NCBI GenBank assembly: GCA_029573975.1
Contig: JAKQBU010000607.1
Coordinates: 1-14,667, forward strand
DNA: 14,667 bases
DNA from: Planctomycetota bacterium
Lineage (GTDB): Bacteria > Planctomycetota > Phycisphaerae > Sedimentisphaerales > SM23-30
Direction: 5' to 3'
The notes beneath the pieces are model-generated. The model was given only the letters and a program-made list of their open reading frames with translations, searched no databases and was not told the origin of the DNA. Shown piece by piece: positions 1-6,366 of the stretch. Position 1 is the first letter of the stretch; the number at the start of each line of letters is the position of its first letter. A program made the translations under genes and the position numbers.

Positions 1-33
1 CAGAGGTGGGTCGGGATTGGATACGTCAGCCAT
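1..33 (-). CDS. Start of an unidentified gene (N-terminal 11 residues only)
   Basis: An ATG at 33 on the minus strand opens a frame (MADVSNPDPPL) that runs off the left edge without a stop. It lies 26 bases after the stop of the small membrane protein gene on the same strand, so it is probably the next gene of that operon. A weak AGGAA lies 11 bases upstream of the ATG. Too little is visible to suggest a function, and the call rests on spacing and an open frame only. Confidence 0.35.
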   Translation of the reverse strand, partial: MADVSNPDPPL

Positions 34-59
34 GCGGACGGAAATTCCTGCGGCGGTTG

Positions 60-305
60 TTATTTATTCTTCATTCTCTCCTGTAGATAATCTTTCGCCT
101 GATAGGCGTAGGCCAGCGCCCGGTCGCTCAACTCCTCGACCTTATCGCCGGCCTGCCCCAACTGGTTAAGCTGGACCTGCCGGTCCCCGTTCACCAGCAG
201 CGTCGGCCCGGTTTTGCCCGGCACCAGAAAGTACAGCGTCGTCAAGACCCCGGCGAAAAACGCCAGTACCATCTTTAGCAATCCCCATCGTCTGCTTCGC
301 TTCAT
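60..305 (-). CDS. Small single-pass membrane protein, function unknown
   Basis: An 81-residue protein. A basic N-terminus (MKRSRRWG) is followed by a hydrophobic segment at about residues 9-28, then a polar, charged, probably helical tail rich in Gln, Glu and Lys that ends RMKNK. The positive N-terminus predicts an N-in topology with the tail outside the membrane, or an uncleaved signal anchor. The start is supported by GAGG six bases before the ATG. A candidate extended -10 (TG-n-TATATT) lies about 50 bases upstream. It is probably co-transcribed with the gene beginning at 33. I do not recognise a family. The coherent TM-plus-helix architecture and the ribosome binding site argue that it is real. 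Confidence 0.6.
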   Translation of the reverse strand: MKRSRRWGLLKMVLAFFAGVLTTLYFLVPGKTGPTLLVNGDRQVQLNQLGQAGDKVEELSDRALAYAYQAKDYLQERMKNK

Positions 306-350
306 TGGCTACCTCGCTATTCCGTTCTTACCCTGTCCTGGTTCACCTCA

Positions 351-359
351 AATATAGCA
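351..359 (-). promoter_or_regulatory. Candidate extended -10 promoter for the small membrane protein gene
   Basis: On the minus strand the sequence reads TG-C-TATATT, an extended -10 pattern, about 46 bases before the ATG at 305. No good -35 is present (TGGTTT at 17 bases is the best), as is common for extended -10 promoters. This is a pattern match only. Confidence 0.3.
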
Positions 360-379
360 TGTAATTACCCGCAAAACCA

Positions 380-565
380 CTATCCGGACCTTTTTAGCAG
401 AGCATATTCCAGTTTTTTCTGATAAACTGTAGCGATTAAGCCGGTAGAAAGAGTTTTATAGTTTTCCGGCACAGCAGACGTCAGAAAAAGAATCACAGAA
501 CCGGCCAGCAGGAGCGGAATAAAGTACGTCCGGAATCGAAAATTCTCTAAATGACTACCGGACAA
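380..565 (-). CDS. Possible 61-residue membrane peptide or gene remnant
   Basis: The open frame encodes a peptide with one hydrophobic stretch (about residues 14-31, IPLLLAGSVILFL) flanked by basic residues, and ends in TAG. It has only a TTG start with no convincing ribosome binding site, and the in-frame region upstream to the previous stop has no ATG. It could be a small membrane protein, the tail of a decayed gene, or chance. It lies upstream of the small membrane protein on the same strand. Low confidence. Confidence 0.2.
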   Translation of the reverse strand: MSGSHLENFRFRTYFIPLLLAGSVILFLTSAVPENYKTLSTGLIATVYQKKLEYALLKRSG

Positions 566-732
566 TGGCTTAGTCCGATAACTGCCTTCCGGCAGCTTCC
601 CTCAGCCGCTCAAGGAAGCAGGATTTGCAGTATTACCATTTTCCCATACAAAACCAGGTCATAAAATATCTTGCATGCATAAACCTATGCCGTTACATTC
701 CCGGATATGATGCGGAACCAAAGTAAAGTTAA
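566..732. other. Intergenic stretch with a short hairpin, no gene seen
   Basis: Together with the leader that follows, this makes up about 270 non-coding bases before the thioredoxin lipoprotein. A hairpin with arms CTGCC and GGCAG around TTCC lies at about 582-595. TATGAT at 706-711 could serve as a -10 for the downstream leader, but no proper -35 stands 16-18 bases upstream. No RNA gene was recognised. Confidence 0.3.
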
Positions 733-796
733 TGTGGTAAATCCTTGTTACCGCAAGACGCAAAGGCACCAAGCCGGTAACCCCTAATTGGTTCCC
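733..796 (+). promoter_or_regulatory. Candidate structured leader, GEMM (cyclic-di-GMP-I riboswitch)-like
   Basis: The leader of the thioredoxin lipoprotein has the ordered elements GGTAAATCC, a hairpin CTTG/CAAG (744-747 with 754-757), GACGCAAAG (757-765) and AGCCGG (772-777). In the cyclic-di-GMP-I (GEMM) riboswitch the corresponding order is GGCAAACC, a hairpin, GACGCAAAG, then AGCCGGG. The P3 hairpin expected between the last two elements is reduced to a few bases, and the loop is not a GNRA, so this is at best a divergent member. Alternative pairings are also striking: GTTACC (747-752) with GGTAAC (776-781), GGC with GCC inside it, and the ACCAA loop (768-772) with TTGGT (788-792), which would form a pseudoknot. 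The element ends 40 bases before the ATG. Conserved-word resemblance and complementarity are seen; ligand and class are inference. Confidence 0.38.
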
Positions 797-836
797 TTGT
801 TTGAAAACACCGGACAATAAAAAATAGGAGAATAAA

Positions 837-1340
837 ATGATCGTTGCTCGAAATGCCCGTCTCATCAAACTCCGGAATGAAAAAATAAATTTTCATGCGG
901 CACGCTCCGCCACGCACACAGGCCGGACAGTCTTGCTGGCGGCGGTTTTCTTATCCCTGTGGCTGGGCGGATGTTCCAGCCAGAACCTCAATCAAATCAA
1001 AGACCAGAACGACTTTGACCGGCTGCTCATGCAATCGAAACAGCCGGTCCTGGTGGACTTCTACAAAGATGGATGCCCCACCTGTGTGATTCTGGAGCCG
1101 AAACTGGTCAAGCTGGCGGAGGAATACCAGGGCCGGATTACCTTCGCCCGGTTTAAATTGATGGAGGCGTATTTTGCGGTCAAAGCCCCGGATCTCAAAG
1201 ATCGCTATGACATCTCCTACTTTCCCACCGTCATTCTTTTCGTAGACGGACAGGAAAAGAACCGATGGGTTCTCAGCTACGACGTGGACAAATACCGCCA
1301 GGTGCTGGATGAAACGGTCGGACCAGGAAAAGTGGAATAA
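837..1340 (+). CDS. Thioredoxin-fold lipoprotein, CPTC motif
   Basis: A 167-residue protein. After a long basic N-terminus, a hydrophobic segment (about 31-44) ends in a lipobox LGGC with Cys46 as the lipidation site, so the mature protein should be membrane-anchored and face the periplasm. The rest is a thioredoxin fold: VLVDFYKDGCPTC gives the redox pair Cys80 and Cys83 in a CPTC motif, and the cis-proline loop is FPT at 129-131. The length after the lipobox (about 120) matches a single thioredoxin domain. GGAG at 827-830, six bases before the ATG, supports this start, although the 30-residue stretch before the hydrophobic core is long for a signal peptide. It likely reduces or exchanges disulfides in the envelope; the partner is unknown. 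It is preceded by a structured leader and appears monocistronic, converging with the next gene. Confidence 0.85.
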   Translation: MIVARNARLIKLRNEKINFHAARSATHTGRTVLLAAVFLSLWLGGCSSQNLNQIKDQNDFDRLLMQSKQPVLVDFYKDGCPTCVILEPKLVKLAEEYQGRITFARFKLMEAYFAVKAPDLKDRYDISYFPTVILFVDGQEKNRWVLSYDVDKYRQVLDETVGPGKVE

Positions 1341-1365
1341 TCCGGATTCACTGCACCCTACGCCA

Positions 1366-1403
1366 GAGGCATTGTAAGCTACAAAACCTGTTCAAAATGC
1401 CTC
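1366..1403. terminator. Possible bidirectional terminator between convergent genes
   Basis: Eight-base arms GAGGCATT (1366-1373) and AATGCCTC (1396-1403) enclose a smaller TTGTA/TACAA hairpin (1372-1384). It lies just after the thioredoxin gene and overlaps the last codons of the opposing lipoprotein gene. The loop is long and no clear T-run follows, so the assignment is weak. Confidence 0.3.
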
Positions 1404-2123
1404 GACCGGTTTCGTTTCCGCCACCATGGTCGGTTCCGGCTCTGCGGCTGGTTCCGGTACCACGGCCGGTTCCGCTTTCAGGACACCCCATGCCACCAAC
1501 TGCAGTTTGATCCCCTCAAAAAGAGGGGGACGCAGCCCGTTCTGGTTCCGCAGTTTCTTCCACATCGGCGAATCGACAAAATAATCGGGATGCCCCGCCG
1601 CAAAAGACACCACATCTCCCTCAGACACCACCCGAAACGCCGCCGCTTCCTCACTCTCTTTCTTCTGGAAATCTTTTCCAAAATCCCCCCCGAATCCCAG
1701 CGCCATGCCCTGCCCATTTAATCGCGGCGTCCAGGGCCGGCTTTCCGGCTCCGCTGCCGCCTCGACCGGCTCGCTCGGGAGAATCGCATACACCCACCCC
1801 GGCTGAAAATTATATTGTAAATCCGCAAATTCGATCCGACAGTAGGTATCACAGTCTCCGATCGTATTGACAATCTGAATTGTATGTTCACCCGGCAAAA
1901 GATGGTACTCGGTTCCCGCCTCATATGCTTCCCCCACCGACACCCCGTCAATCCGGGTTATCGGACACGTTTCCTCCGAGGTACGCAGCACGGCTACCTC
2001 CGGCAACGCCTTGGCCTGCCCCTGATAGGTTTGAATCGACTTACTGCAGCCGAACCCACCTGCCAGTACTAAAAACATCATTCCGATCCCCGACGCCGTT
2101 AAAATCATCTGGTTTGTTTTCAT
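1392..2123 (-). CDS. Putative lipoprotein of unknown function with Pro-Glu-rich tail
   Basis: A 243-residue protein. The N-terminal hydrophobic segment (about 7-23) ends in GGFGC, with Cys26 a plausible but imperfect lipidation site. Residues 50-120 contain an IDG turn followed by LLPGEHTIQI and a later aromatic GWVYAI segment. This resembles the small beta-rich domains of bacterial lipoproteins that carry a DG...LPGxH pattern. Three cysteines (about 53, 90 and 94) could form envelope disulfides, which is interesting beside a thioredoxin lipoprotein on the opposite strand. The C-terminus is a low-complexity Pro/Glu/Ala/Val tail. AGGA about five bases before the ATG supports the start. I cannot assign a function. 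Confidence 0.7.
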   Translation of the reverse strand: MKTNQMILTASGIGMMFLVLAGGFGCSKSIQTYQGQAKALPEVAVLRTSEETCPITRIDGVSVGEAYEAGTEYHLLPGEHTIQIVNTIGDCDTYCRIEFADLQYNFQPGWVYAILPSEPVEAAAEPESRPWTPRLNGQGMALGFGGDFGKDFQKKESEEAAAFRVVSEGDVVSFAAGHPDYFVDSPMWKKLRNQNGLRPPLFEGIKLQLVAWGVLKAEPAVVPEPAAEPEPTMVAETKPVEAF

Positions 2124-2168
2124 CTTTTCCTGTTTATTCCTCTGCGGCTAAGGTTTCTCTGCACCAGT

Positions 2169-2185
2169 AAGGCTACGTTAGCCTT
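2169..2185. repeat. Perfect 7-bp inverted repeat upstream of the lipoprotein gene
   Basis: AAGGCTA and TAGCCTT are separated by CGT, forming a compact dyad between the divergent lipoprotein and oxidase genes, 45 bases before the lipoprotein start. It could be an operator or a leader hairpin of the minus-strand transcript. No T-run marks it as a terminator. Confidence 0.35.
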
Positions 2186-2283
2186 TCGGCCATTTAATGA
2201 CCCGACTTAATCAGTCTGTCGCCCGGTTTTACGACGGCGTTACCAGGGCATACACTTTTCAGATAAAATTTTCCCGCTGTCGG

Positions 2284-2312
2284 TTGCATTTCCTGGAGGT
2301 CCGCCCTATAAT
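2284..2312 (+). promoter_or_regulatory. Sigma70-type promoter of the oxidase operon
   Basis: TTGCAT (2284-2289) is followed at 17 bases by a consensus TATAAT (2307-2312). Transcription would begin near 2319, leaving a leader of about 70 bases before the oxidase subunit I start. Element quality and spacing are good, and no other gene competes for it. Confidence 0.6.
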
Positions 2313-2392
2313 TTCTGCTGAGCGTGCTGTGGTTGTTCTTTAACGATTTATAGTTGTCTTGAATTGCTGGATTTTTTGGTGCGGTGTATCGT

Positions 2393-3889
2393 ATGGATTA
2401 CCCGGTTTGGAATGTTCCGTATCTGGGCGGCTCGATGGTCATCGCCATTGTCGCTATCATCCACGTTTTTATCGCCCACTTTGCCATTGGGGCGGGCATT
2501 GTCAACGCCCTGACCGAAACATTTGCCCTCCGCCGGAATGAGCCAGTACTGCGGCAGTTTCTCCGGGATCACAGCCGCCTGCTGATTATCCTGGCTTTTA
2601 TCGGGGGAGCGGTCACTGGCGTGGGCATCTGGTTCAGTATCTCCCTGGTCAGTCCCGACGCCACCGGTTTGCTGATTCACCTTTTTCTCTGGGCCTGGGC
2701 CGTCGAGTGGGTTTTCTTCCTGGTCGAGTTGGCGGCGGCCTATATCTACTATTACACCTGGGACTGGCTCTCGCCCGCGGCCCATTGCCTGGTCGGCTGG
2801 GTCTATGCCCTGGCGGCGCTGCTCACCCTGGTTTTCATCAACGGGATTGTTACCTTCATGCTCAGCCCCGGCAGCTCGCTGGACAGTTCCGTCCGGCCGA
2901 TGCAGTTTGATTTCTGGGCGGGCCTGTTTAATCCTACCTACTGGCCTTCCCTGCTGCTGCGGACCATCTCCAGCCTGGCCATTGTCGCCCTGATCATCAT
3001 GGTACTGGTCAACGCCTCGCAGCGGTATTCTCCCCAGCAGCGCGACCTGGTGGTCCGGCACGCGGGAAAATTTCTGCTGCCCCTGATTCTGATGATCCCG
3101 GCCGCCGGCTGGTTCTTCGCCGCTTCGCCGGAGGAATCCGTCTTTTACATCAAAGGCGGCGCCATCGCCATGACCCTGCTGTTTGCCTTCAGCCTGGCCG
3201 CTTCCACGCTGATCGGTTTTTTCAGCTATCTGGCCATTCTGATCCGCAAGCGCAGCGTCAACCTGGAAACAGCCCTCCTGCTGCTGTTTATCGCCCTGAT
3301 TGCCACCGGCAGCAGCGAATTCGTCCGCGAAGGGATGCGAAAACCCTACCTGATCTGGGACCATATGTATAGCAACGGCCTGCTGAAATCCCAGGTCGCT
3401 TCCCTGCAGAAACCCGGGAAAAAATTCGATACCAGCATCCTGCGTTCCACCCGCTGGTCCATCCGGCCGCAGGACGCCGCTGAGATTCCCTTTACCGATG
3501 AAGATTTCCTCACCTATAACCATACAGCCCTGGAAAAAGTCAAAGACACAGTCCGCGGCCGCTGGATCTATGACGCCCAGTGTCTCCGCTGCCACTGCAT
3601 CGACGGCTATAACGGCATCCGGCCGCTGGTGTACCAGTGGACGCCCAAAATGCTGGTCAATGCCCTGCGGGAACTGGATAAAGTCAAGGTCTTCATGCCT
3701 CCCTTTGTGGGCAACCAGCAGGATCGCGAAGATCTGGCGGCATTCATGCACGCCCTGAACGATCCCGATAAAAAAACCAGCCCTTCGTGTCTCGGCAGCG
3801 GCTGCCATTCTCTCGATACCACCCAGCCAGTCCAGCCGGATACCGAAACCAGTCCCGACCAACCCGAAGAAACGGAGGACCAGCCATGA
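2393..3889 (+). CDS. Cytochrome bd-superfamily oxidase-like subunit I fused to a cytochrome c domain
   Basis: A 498-residue protein with about eight transmembrane helices in the first 305 residues, then a soluble C-terminal domain. Helix 1 (AIIHVFIAHF, His24 and His29) matches the ligand helix of CydA-type subunits. Acidic residues Glu105 and Glu112 lie in helix 3. SEFVREGMRKPY (308-319) stands where CydA has its E...GRQPW signature. The loop between the sixth and seventh helices is only about 12 residues, so the quinol-binding Q-loop of classical CydA is absent. The C-terminal domain has the heme c motif CLRCH (397-401) and a probable Met ligand in MPPF (435-438), followed by CLGSGCH (466-472, CX4CH). 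It probably reduces oxygen or a related acceptor with electrons arriving through heme c. ATG at 2393 is chosen because homologous proteins begin near this point; a GTG three codons earlier is possible and neither has a strong ribosome binding site. It overlaps subunit II by four bases (ATGA), indicating translational coupling. Confidence 0.85.
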   Translation: MDYPVWNVPYLGGSMVIAIVAIIHVFIAHFAIGAGIVNALTETFALRRNEPVLRQFLRDHSRLLIILAFIGGAVTGVGIWFSISLVSPDATGLLIHLFLWAWAVEWVFFLVELAAAYIYYYTWDWLSPAAHCLVGWVYALAALLTLVFINGIVTFMLSPGSSLDSSVRPMQFDFWAGLFNPTYWPSLLLRTISSLAIVALIIMVLVNASQRYSPQQRDLVVRHAGKFLLPLILMIPAAGWFFAASPEESVFYIKGGAIAMTLLFAFSLAASTLIGFFSYLAILIRKRSVNLETALLLLFIALIATGSSEFVREGMRKPYLIWDHMYSNGLLKSQVASLQKPGKKFDTSILRSTRWSIRPQDAAEIPFTDEDFLTYNHTALEKVKDTVRGRWIYDAQCLRCHCIDGYNGIRPLVYQWTPKMLVNALRELDKVKVFMPPFVGNQQDREDLAAFMHALNDPDKKTSPSCLGSGCHSLDTTQPVQPDTETSPDQPEETEDQP

Positions 3890-5094
3890 ATCCGGTGCCG
3901 ATTCCTGACTATTCCTCGTTTTTTCTGCCGGCCTGGCCCTGGCTGCTGGTGGTTCTTTCGACCTTTACTTTCTGGCTGCATCTGCTGATGGTCGGCGTGG
4001 TTCTGGGCTGCACGATTTTTCTATGTGTCCGCCGCTTCCGTTTTAAAACTTCCACGGATCTGGATCGGCAGATTGATTCCCGCATACTGAAAACCATGCC
4101 GGTATCCGTTTCCCTGGCCATTACCCTTGGTATCGCCCCCCTGCTGTTTATTCAGGCCCTCTATGGCCATTACTTTTACACCGCCAATATCCTCATCGCC
4201 TGGTTCTGGCTGGCCAGCCTGGCCTTCCTGCTGCTGGGGTTCGTCGCCGTCTATCTGGCTAAACTTACCTGGCACCGAAGATGGGGTGTTCTTTTTATCC
4301 TCCTGGTCCCGCTGATGTTTGTGTCCATCGTCTATATCTTCACCAACAACGCGGTGCTGGCCATTCAGCCGGAACACTGGCTGGAATTCCAGCGGGGGCT
4401 CCGCCATCTTCATGTCCACGATGCAGAAAATTATATCCTCCTGCCCCGTCTGTTTCATAATATCGGTGCTGCGCTGGTGATATCCGGCCTGGCCATCGCC
4501 TGGATCGGCCGTTTCCGCACCGGCGTATCGGCCCTGGACCCGGCCCAACAGTCCGAACACGCCGCCCGGCTGGGCCTGCGCTGGCTGCTGCTGGGGCTGG
4601 GCTGGCAGCTTATTTTCGGGACCTGGTACCTCATCAGCATTCCCACCGATATGCTCCGGCATCTGGCCGGCTTCTCCACTCCCACCGGCGTTGCCTGGAT
4701 GATCGCTCTGCTCTTTGTCGTGCTGAATCTCTTCACCGCCGTCAATGGTATCCTCAAGCCGCAGGAGACCAAATGGCTGGTCCTCAGCACGCTACTGCCG
4801 GTCTTCGGCATGGTCGGTATGCTCATGGCCCGCCAGCAACTGCGCAGCGATTATCTGGCCCGCGCGGTGGCCGGCGGTTTCGACATCTACCGCGACTGGA
4901 CCGTACAGCCGCAGATACTGCCAATGATAATCTTTGCCGTCCTGCTGGTGGCGGGCCTGCTGGTCATTGGCTTTATGGTGTATCTGGTTCTCAAGACCCG
5001 CCCCTCTGCCCCTCCGTCTGCTGCCGCTGAGCCGGTCCCCACACCGGTTGGTACGCCATCATTGAAAGAGCATCGTGATTCGGACCCATCGTAA
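3886..5094 (+). CDS. Second membrane subunit of the bd-like oxidase complex
   Basis: A 402-residue, strongly hydrophobic protein with about nine predicted transmembrane helices and a Pro/Ala-rich cytoplasmic or periplasmic tail (about 375-402). The first helix contains FWLHLLMVGVVLG with His32, similar in style to helix 1 of subunit I, so the two may be distant paralogues. GGAGGA ends seven bases before the ATG at 3886, and the start overlaps the stop of subunit I, which fixes this start against a longer upstream open frame. It contains no CXXCH. By position and topology it should be the partner subunit of the oxidase-like complex in the inner membrane. Its exact heme content cannot be read from sequence alone. 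Confidence 0.78.
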   Translation: MNPVPIPDYSSFFLPAWPWLLVVLSTFTFWLHLLMVGVVLGCTIFLCVRRFRFKTSTDLDRQIDSRILKTMPVSVSLAITLGIAPLLFIQALYGHYFYTANILIAWFWLASLAFLLLGFVAVYLAKLTWHRRWGVLFILLVPLMFVSIVYIFTNNAVLAIQPEHWLEFQRGLRHLHVHDAENYILLPRLFHNIGAALVISGLAIAWIGRFRTGVSALDPAQQSEHAARLGLRWLLLGLGWQLIFGTWYLISIPTDMLRHLAGFSTPTGVAWMIALLFVVLNLFTAVNGILKPQETKWLVLSTLLPVFGMVGMLMARQQLRSDYLARAVAGGFDIYRDWTVQPQILPMIIFAVLLVAGLLVIGFMVYLVLKTRPSAPPSAAAEPVPTPVGTPSLKEHRDSDPS

Positions 5095-5121
5095 GTTCAA
5101 TTGATTACTGGAGATTTTACT

Positions 5122-5694
5122 ATGCTCAATCCGGAATTTCTCAAAAGTGTATTTCTGGAAAAGGCCCTTTCCTACGCCGATTATCTGAACACCGGCACCC
5201 CCGAACAAAAACAGCGGTGGACCCAGGTGTATCAGGCTACCGCTCTCTCCCAGCCGCAAACAGAACTGCTCCGTTCCTTTATCCGCCCGATGAATATCCT
5301 GGTGGTCAGCGGCCTCTGGTGCGGCGACTGCGTCCAGCAGTGCCCGCTGCTGGCCCGCATTGCCGAAGCCTCCCCCACCCTCAGCCTCCGCTTCCTCGAC
5401 CGCGATGCCGTTCCCGAGCTGCGCGACAGCATCGCCATCAACGCCGGCCATCGGGTCCCCACCGTCCTCTTTCTGGCCGAGGATTTTGCCTTCTGCGGAC
5501 TCTATGGCGACCGCAGCCTCACCCGCTATCGCGCTGTCGCACGCCAGCAGCTCGGTCCCGCCTGTTCCACCGGCCTCTTCCTGCCCGAAGAGCAGGAACT
5601 CCAGGCCACTCTCCAGGACTGGCTCAACGAAATTGAACGTATCCAGCTTATGCTCCGCCTGAGCACCCGCCTGCGGCAGCTTCACAATGACTGA
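5122..5694 (+). CDS. Thioredoxin-family protein with CGDC motif
   Basis: A 190-residue protein without a signal peptide, hence probably cytoplasmic. A helical N-terminal region (1-55) precedes a thioredoxin fold: VVSGLWCGDCVQQCP gives Cys67 and Cys70, with an additional Cys74, and the cis-proline loop is HRVPTV (110-115). A further cysteine pair-like feature is C125 and C148. ATG at 5122 is preferred over the TTG at 5101 because GGAG lies eight bases upstream of it. It follows subunit II by 27 bases and is the last gene of the oxidase operon. It may serve in redox maintenance, heme c cysteine handling or oxidative defence linked to the oxidase. Family recognition is firm; the specific role is inference. 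Confidence 0.8.
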   Translation: MLNPEFLKSVFLEKALSYADYLNTGTPEQKQRWTQVYQATALSQPQTELLRSFIRPMNILVVSGLWCGDCVQQCPLLARIAEASPTLSLRFLDRDAVPELRDSIAINAGHRVPTVLFLAEDFAFCGLYGDRSLTRYRAVARQQLGPACSTGLFLPEEQELQATLQDWLNEIERIQLMLRLSTRLRQLHND

Positions 5695-6106
5695 ATCCAT
5701 TCTTTGTCATTAAATTGACTGCAACAAATTAGCAAAAATTAAATTGCTATCACCTTCAATCCCTTTATATAGCCGTGTGTCCACAACATAATGTGTCCCT
5801 GCATGGAGCAGGTTCGCAGCCAGGGAGGTTTGAGCCACATAATGGCCTGCCGACGGAATCGTACGAATTATTTACCTGAAAAAGAGTGAATTGCCGAACT
5901 ATATATTGTCCCTATTATTTATTCAGGCCAAAATGTTTTCTGCCCCGAATGGCATAAAGATAAGCGGCACCTATTTATGACACAAGGACCAAACGCATGA
6001 AAGTTCGAGGTTGGATAAGCAGAGGATACGGTTTGGGCCGTCGTTTCTTCACTGGCGATTTAAGGCGAGTGGGCGGCCCAGCAGAAAAAAGCCTGCATTT
6101 TCCCTA
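5695..6106. other. Long intergenic region with promoter-like and hairpin elements
   Basis: No convincing protein gene fills this stretch. Visible elements are a TAGCAA/TTGCTA hairpin just after the operon (5730-5749), TTGCTA-16-TATATA (5744-5771) resembling a promoter, a CCTGC/GCAGG hairpin near 5800, the word ACATAATG twice (near 5788 and 5851), and a longer hairpin at 6034-6080. A 37-codon frame at 5997-6110 has AGGA eight bases before its ATG but overlaps the hairpin and the next -35, and is not convincing. It could hold a small RNA or be decayed sequence. Confidence 0.35.
6034..6080. repeat. Bulged hairpin upstream of the PEP-CTERM gene promoter
   Basis: TGGGCCG (6034-6040) pairs with CGGCCCA (6074-6080). 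TTCACT (6048-6053) pairs with AGTGGG (6068-6073) through four Watson-Crick and two wobble pairs, so the 3' side is continuous and the 5' side has a seven-base bulge. It may be the end of an upstream transcript, as A-rich sequence and then TTTTCCC follow within 20 bases, or part of a structured RNA. Confidence 0.35.
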
Positions 6107-6135
6107 TTGACAAGGCAATAGAATCGAGGTAAAAT
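6107..6135 (+). promoter_or_regulatory. Strong sigma70-type promoter of the PEP-CTERM gene
   Basis: A consensus TTGACA (6107-6112) and TAAAAT (6130-6135) are separated by exactly 17 bases. Transcription would start near 6142, giving an untranslated leader of about 225 bases before the ATG at 6367. Confidence 0.65.
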
Positions 6136-6141
6136 ATATAC

Positions 6142-6366
6142 ACATTTTTAGATGGTCTTCGGCAATAAATCGTCTTCTTGAAAACCAATTCATTCCGGAT
6201 GCTGAATCACCCGTATGGGTGAAAGGATGTGTTTGAGAAAATATTCTTTGGAGTACGGTCCCGCCTTGGAAGTAAGGCTGGAAAAGGAAACGAAACGCCA
6301 TTCCCATTACACCGAAATCATTAGACCAAAAACAATACGGAAGCGAACCAGGGAAAGGAAGAGAGT
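6142..6366 (+). promoter_or_regulatory. Long structured 5' leader of the PEP-CTERM gene
   Basis: The leader contains a perfect hairpin TCACCC-GTAT-GGGTGA (6207-6222), flanked by partly complementary CATTCC (6191-6196) and GGATG (6225-6229), and a second hairpin GCCTT/AAGGC (6263-6278). The last 80 bases are purine-rich with little structure, ending in GGAAGAGAG before the start codon. Its length and hairpins suggest post-transcriptional control. I do not recognise a known riboswitch here. Confidence 0.35.

Noticed and set aside
2348..3862. Long open frame antisense to oxidase subunit I
   Set aside because: Composition is Gly/Gln/Asp/His-rich without domain motifs, it mirrors the codon pattern of the strongly supported opposite-strand gene, and it has no ribosome binding site.
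3787..3885. Upstream extension of oxidase subunit II
   Set aside because: The ATG at 3886 has GGAGGA at proper distance and an ATGA overlap with subunit I; the extension would overlap the end of subunit I by about 100 bases.
5997..6110. 37-residue basic peptide gene
   Set aside because: It has an AGGA before the ATG but overlaps a hairpin and the -35 of the next promoter, and the sequence matches nothing I recognise; chance is more likely.
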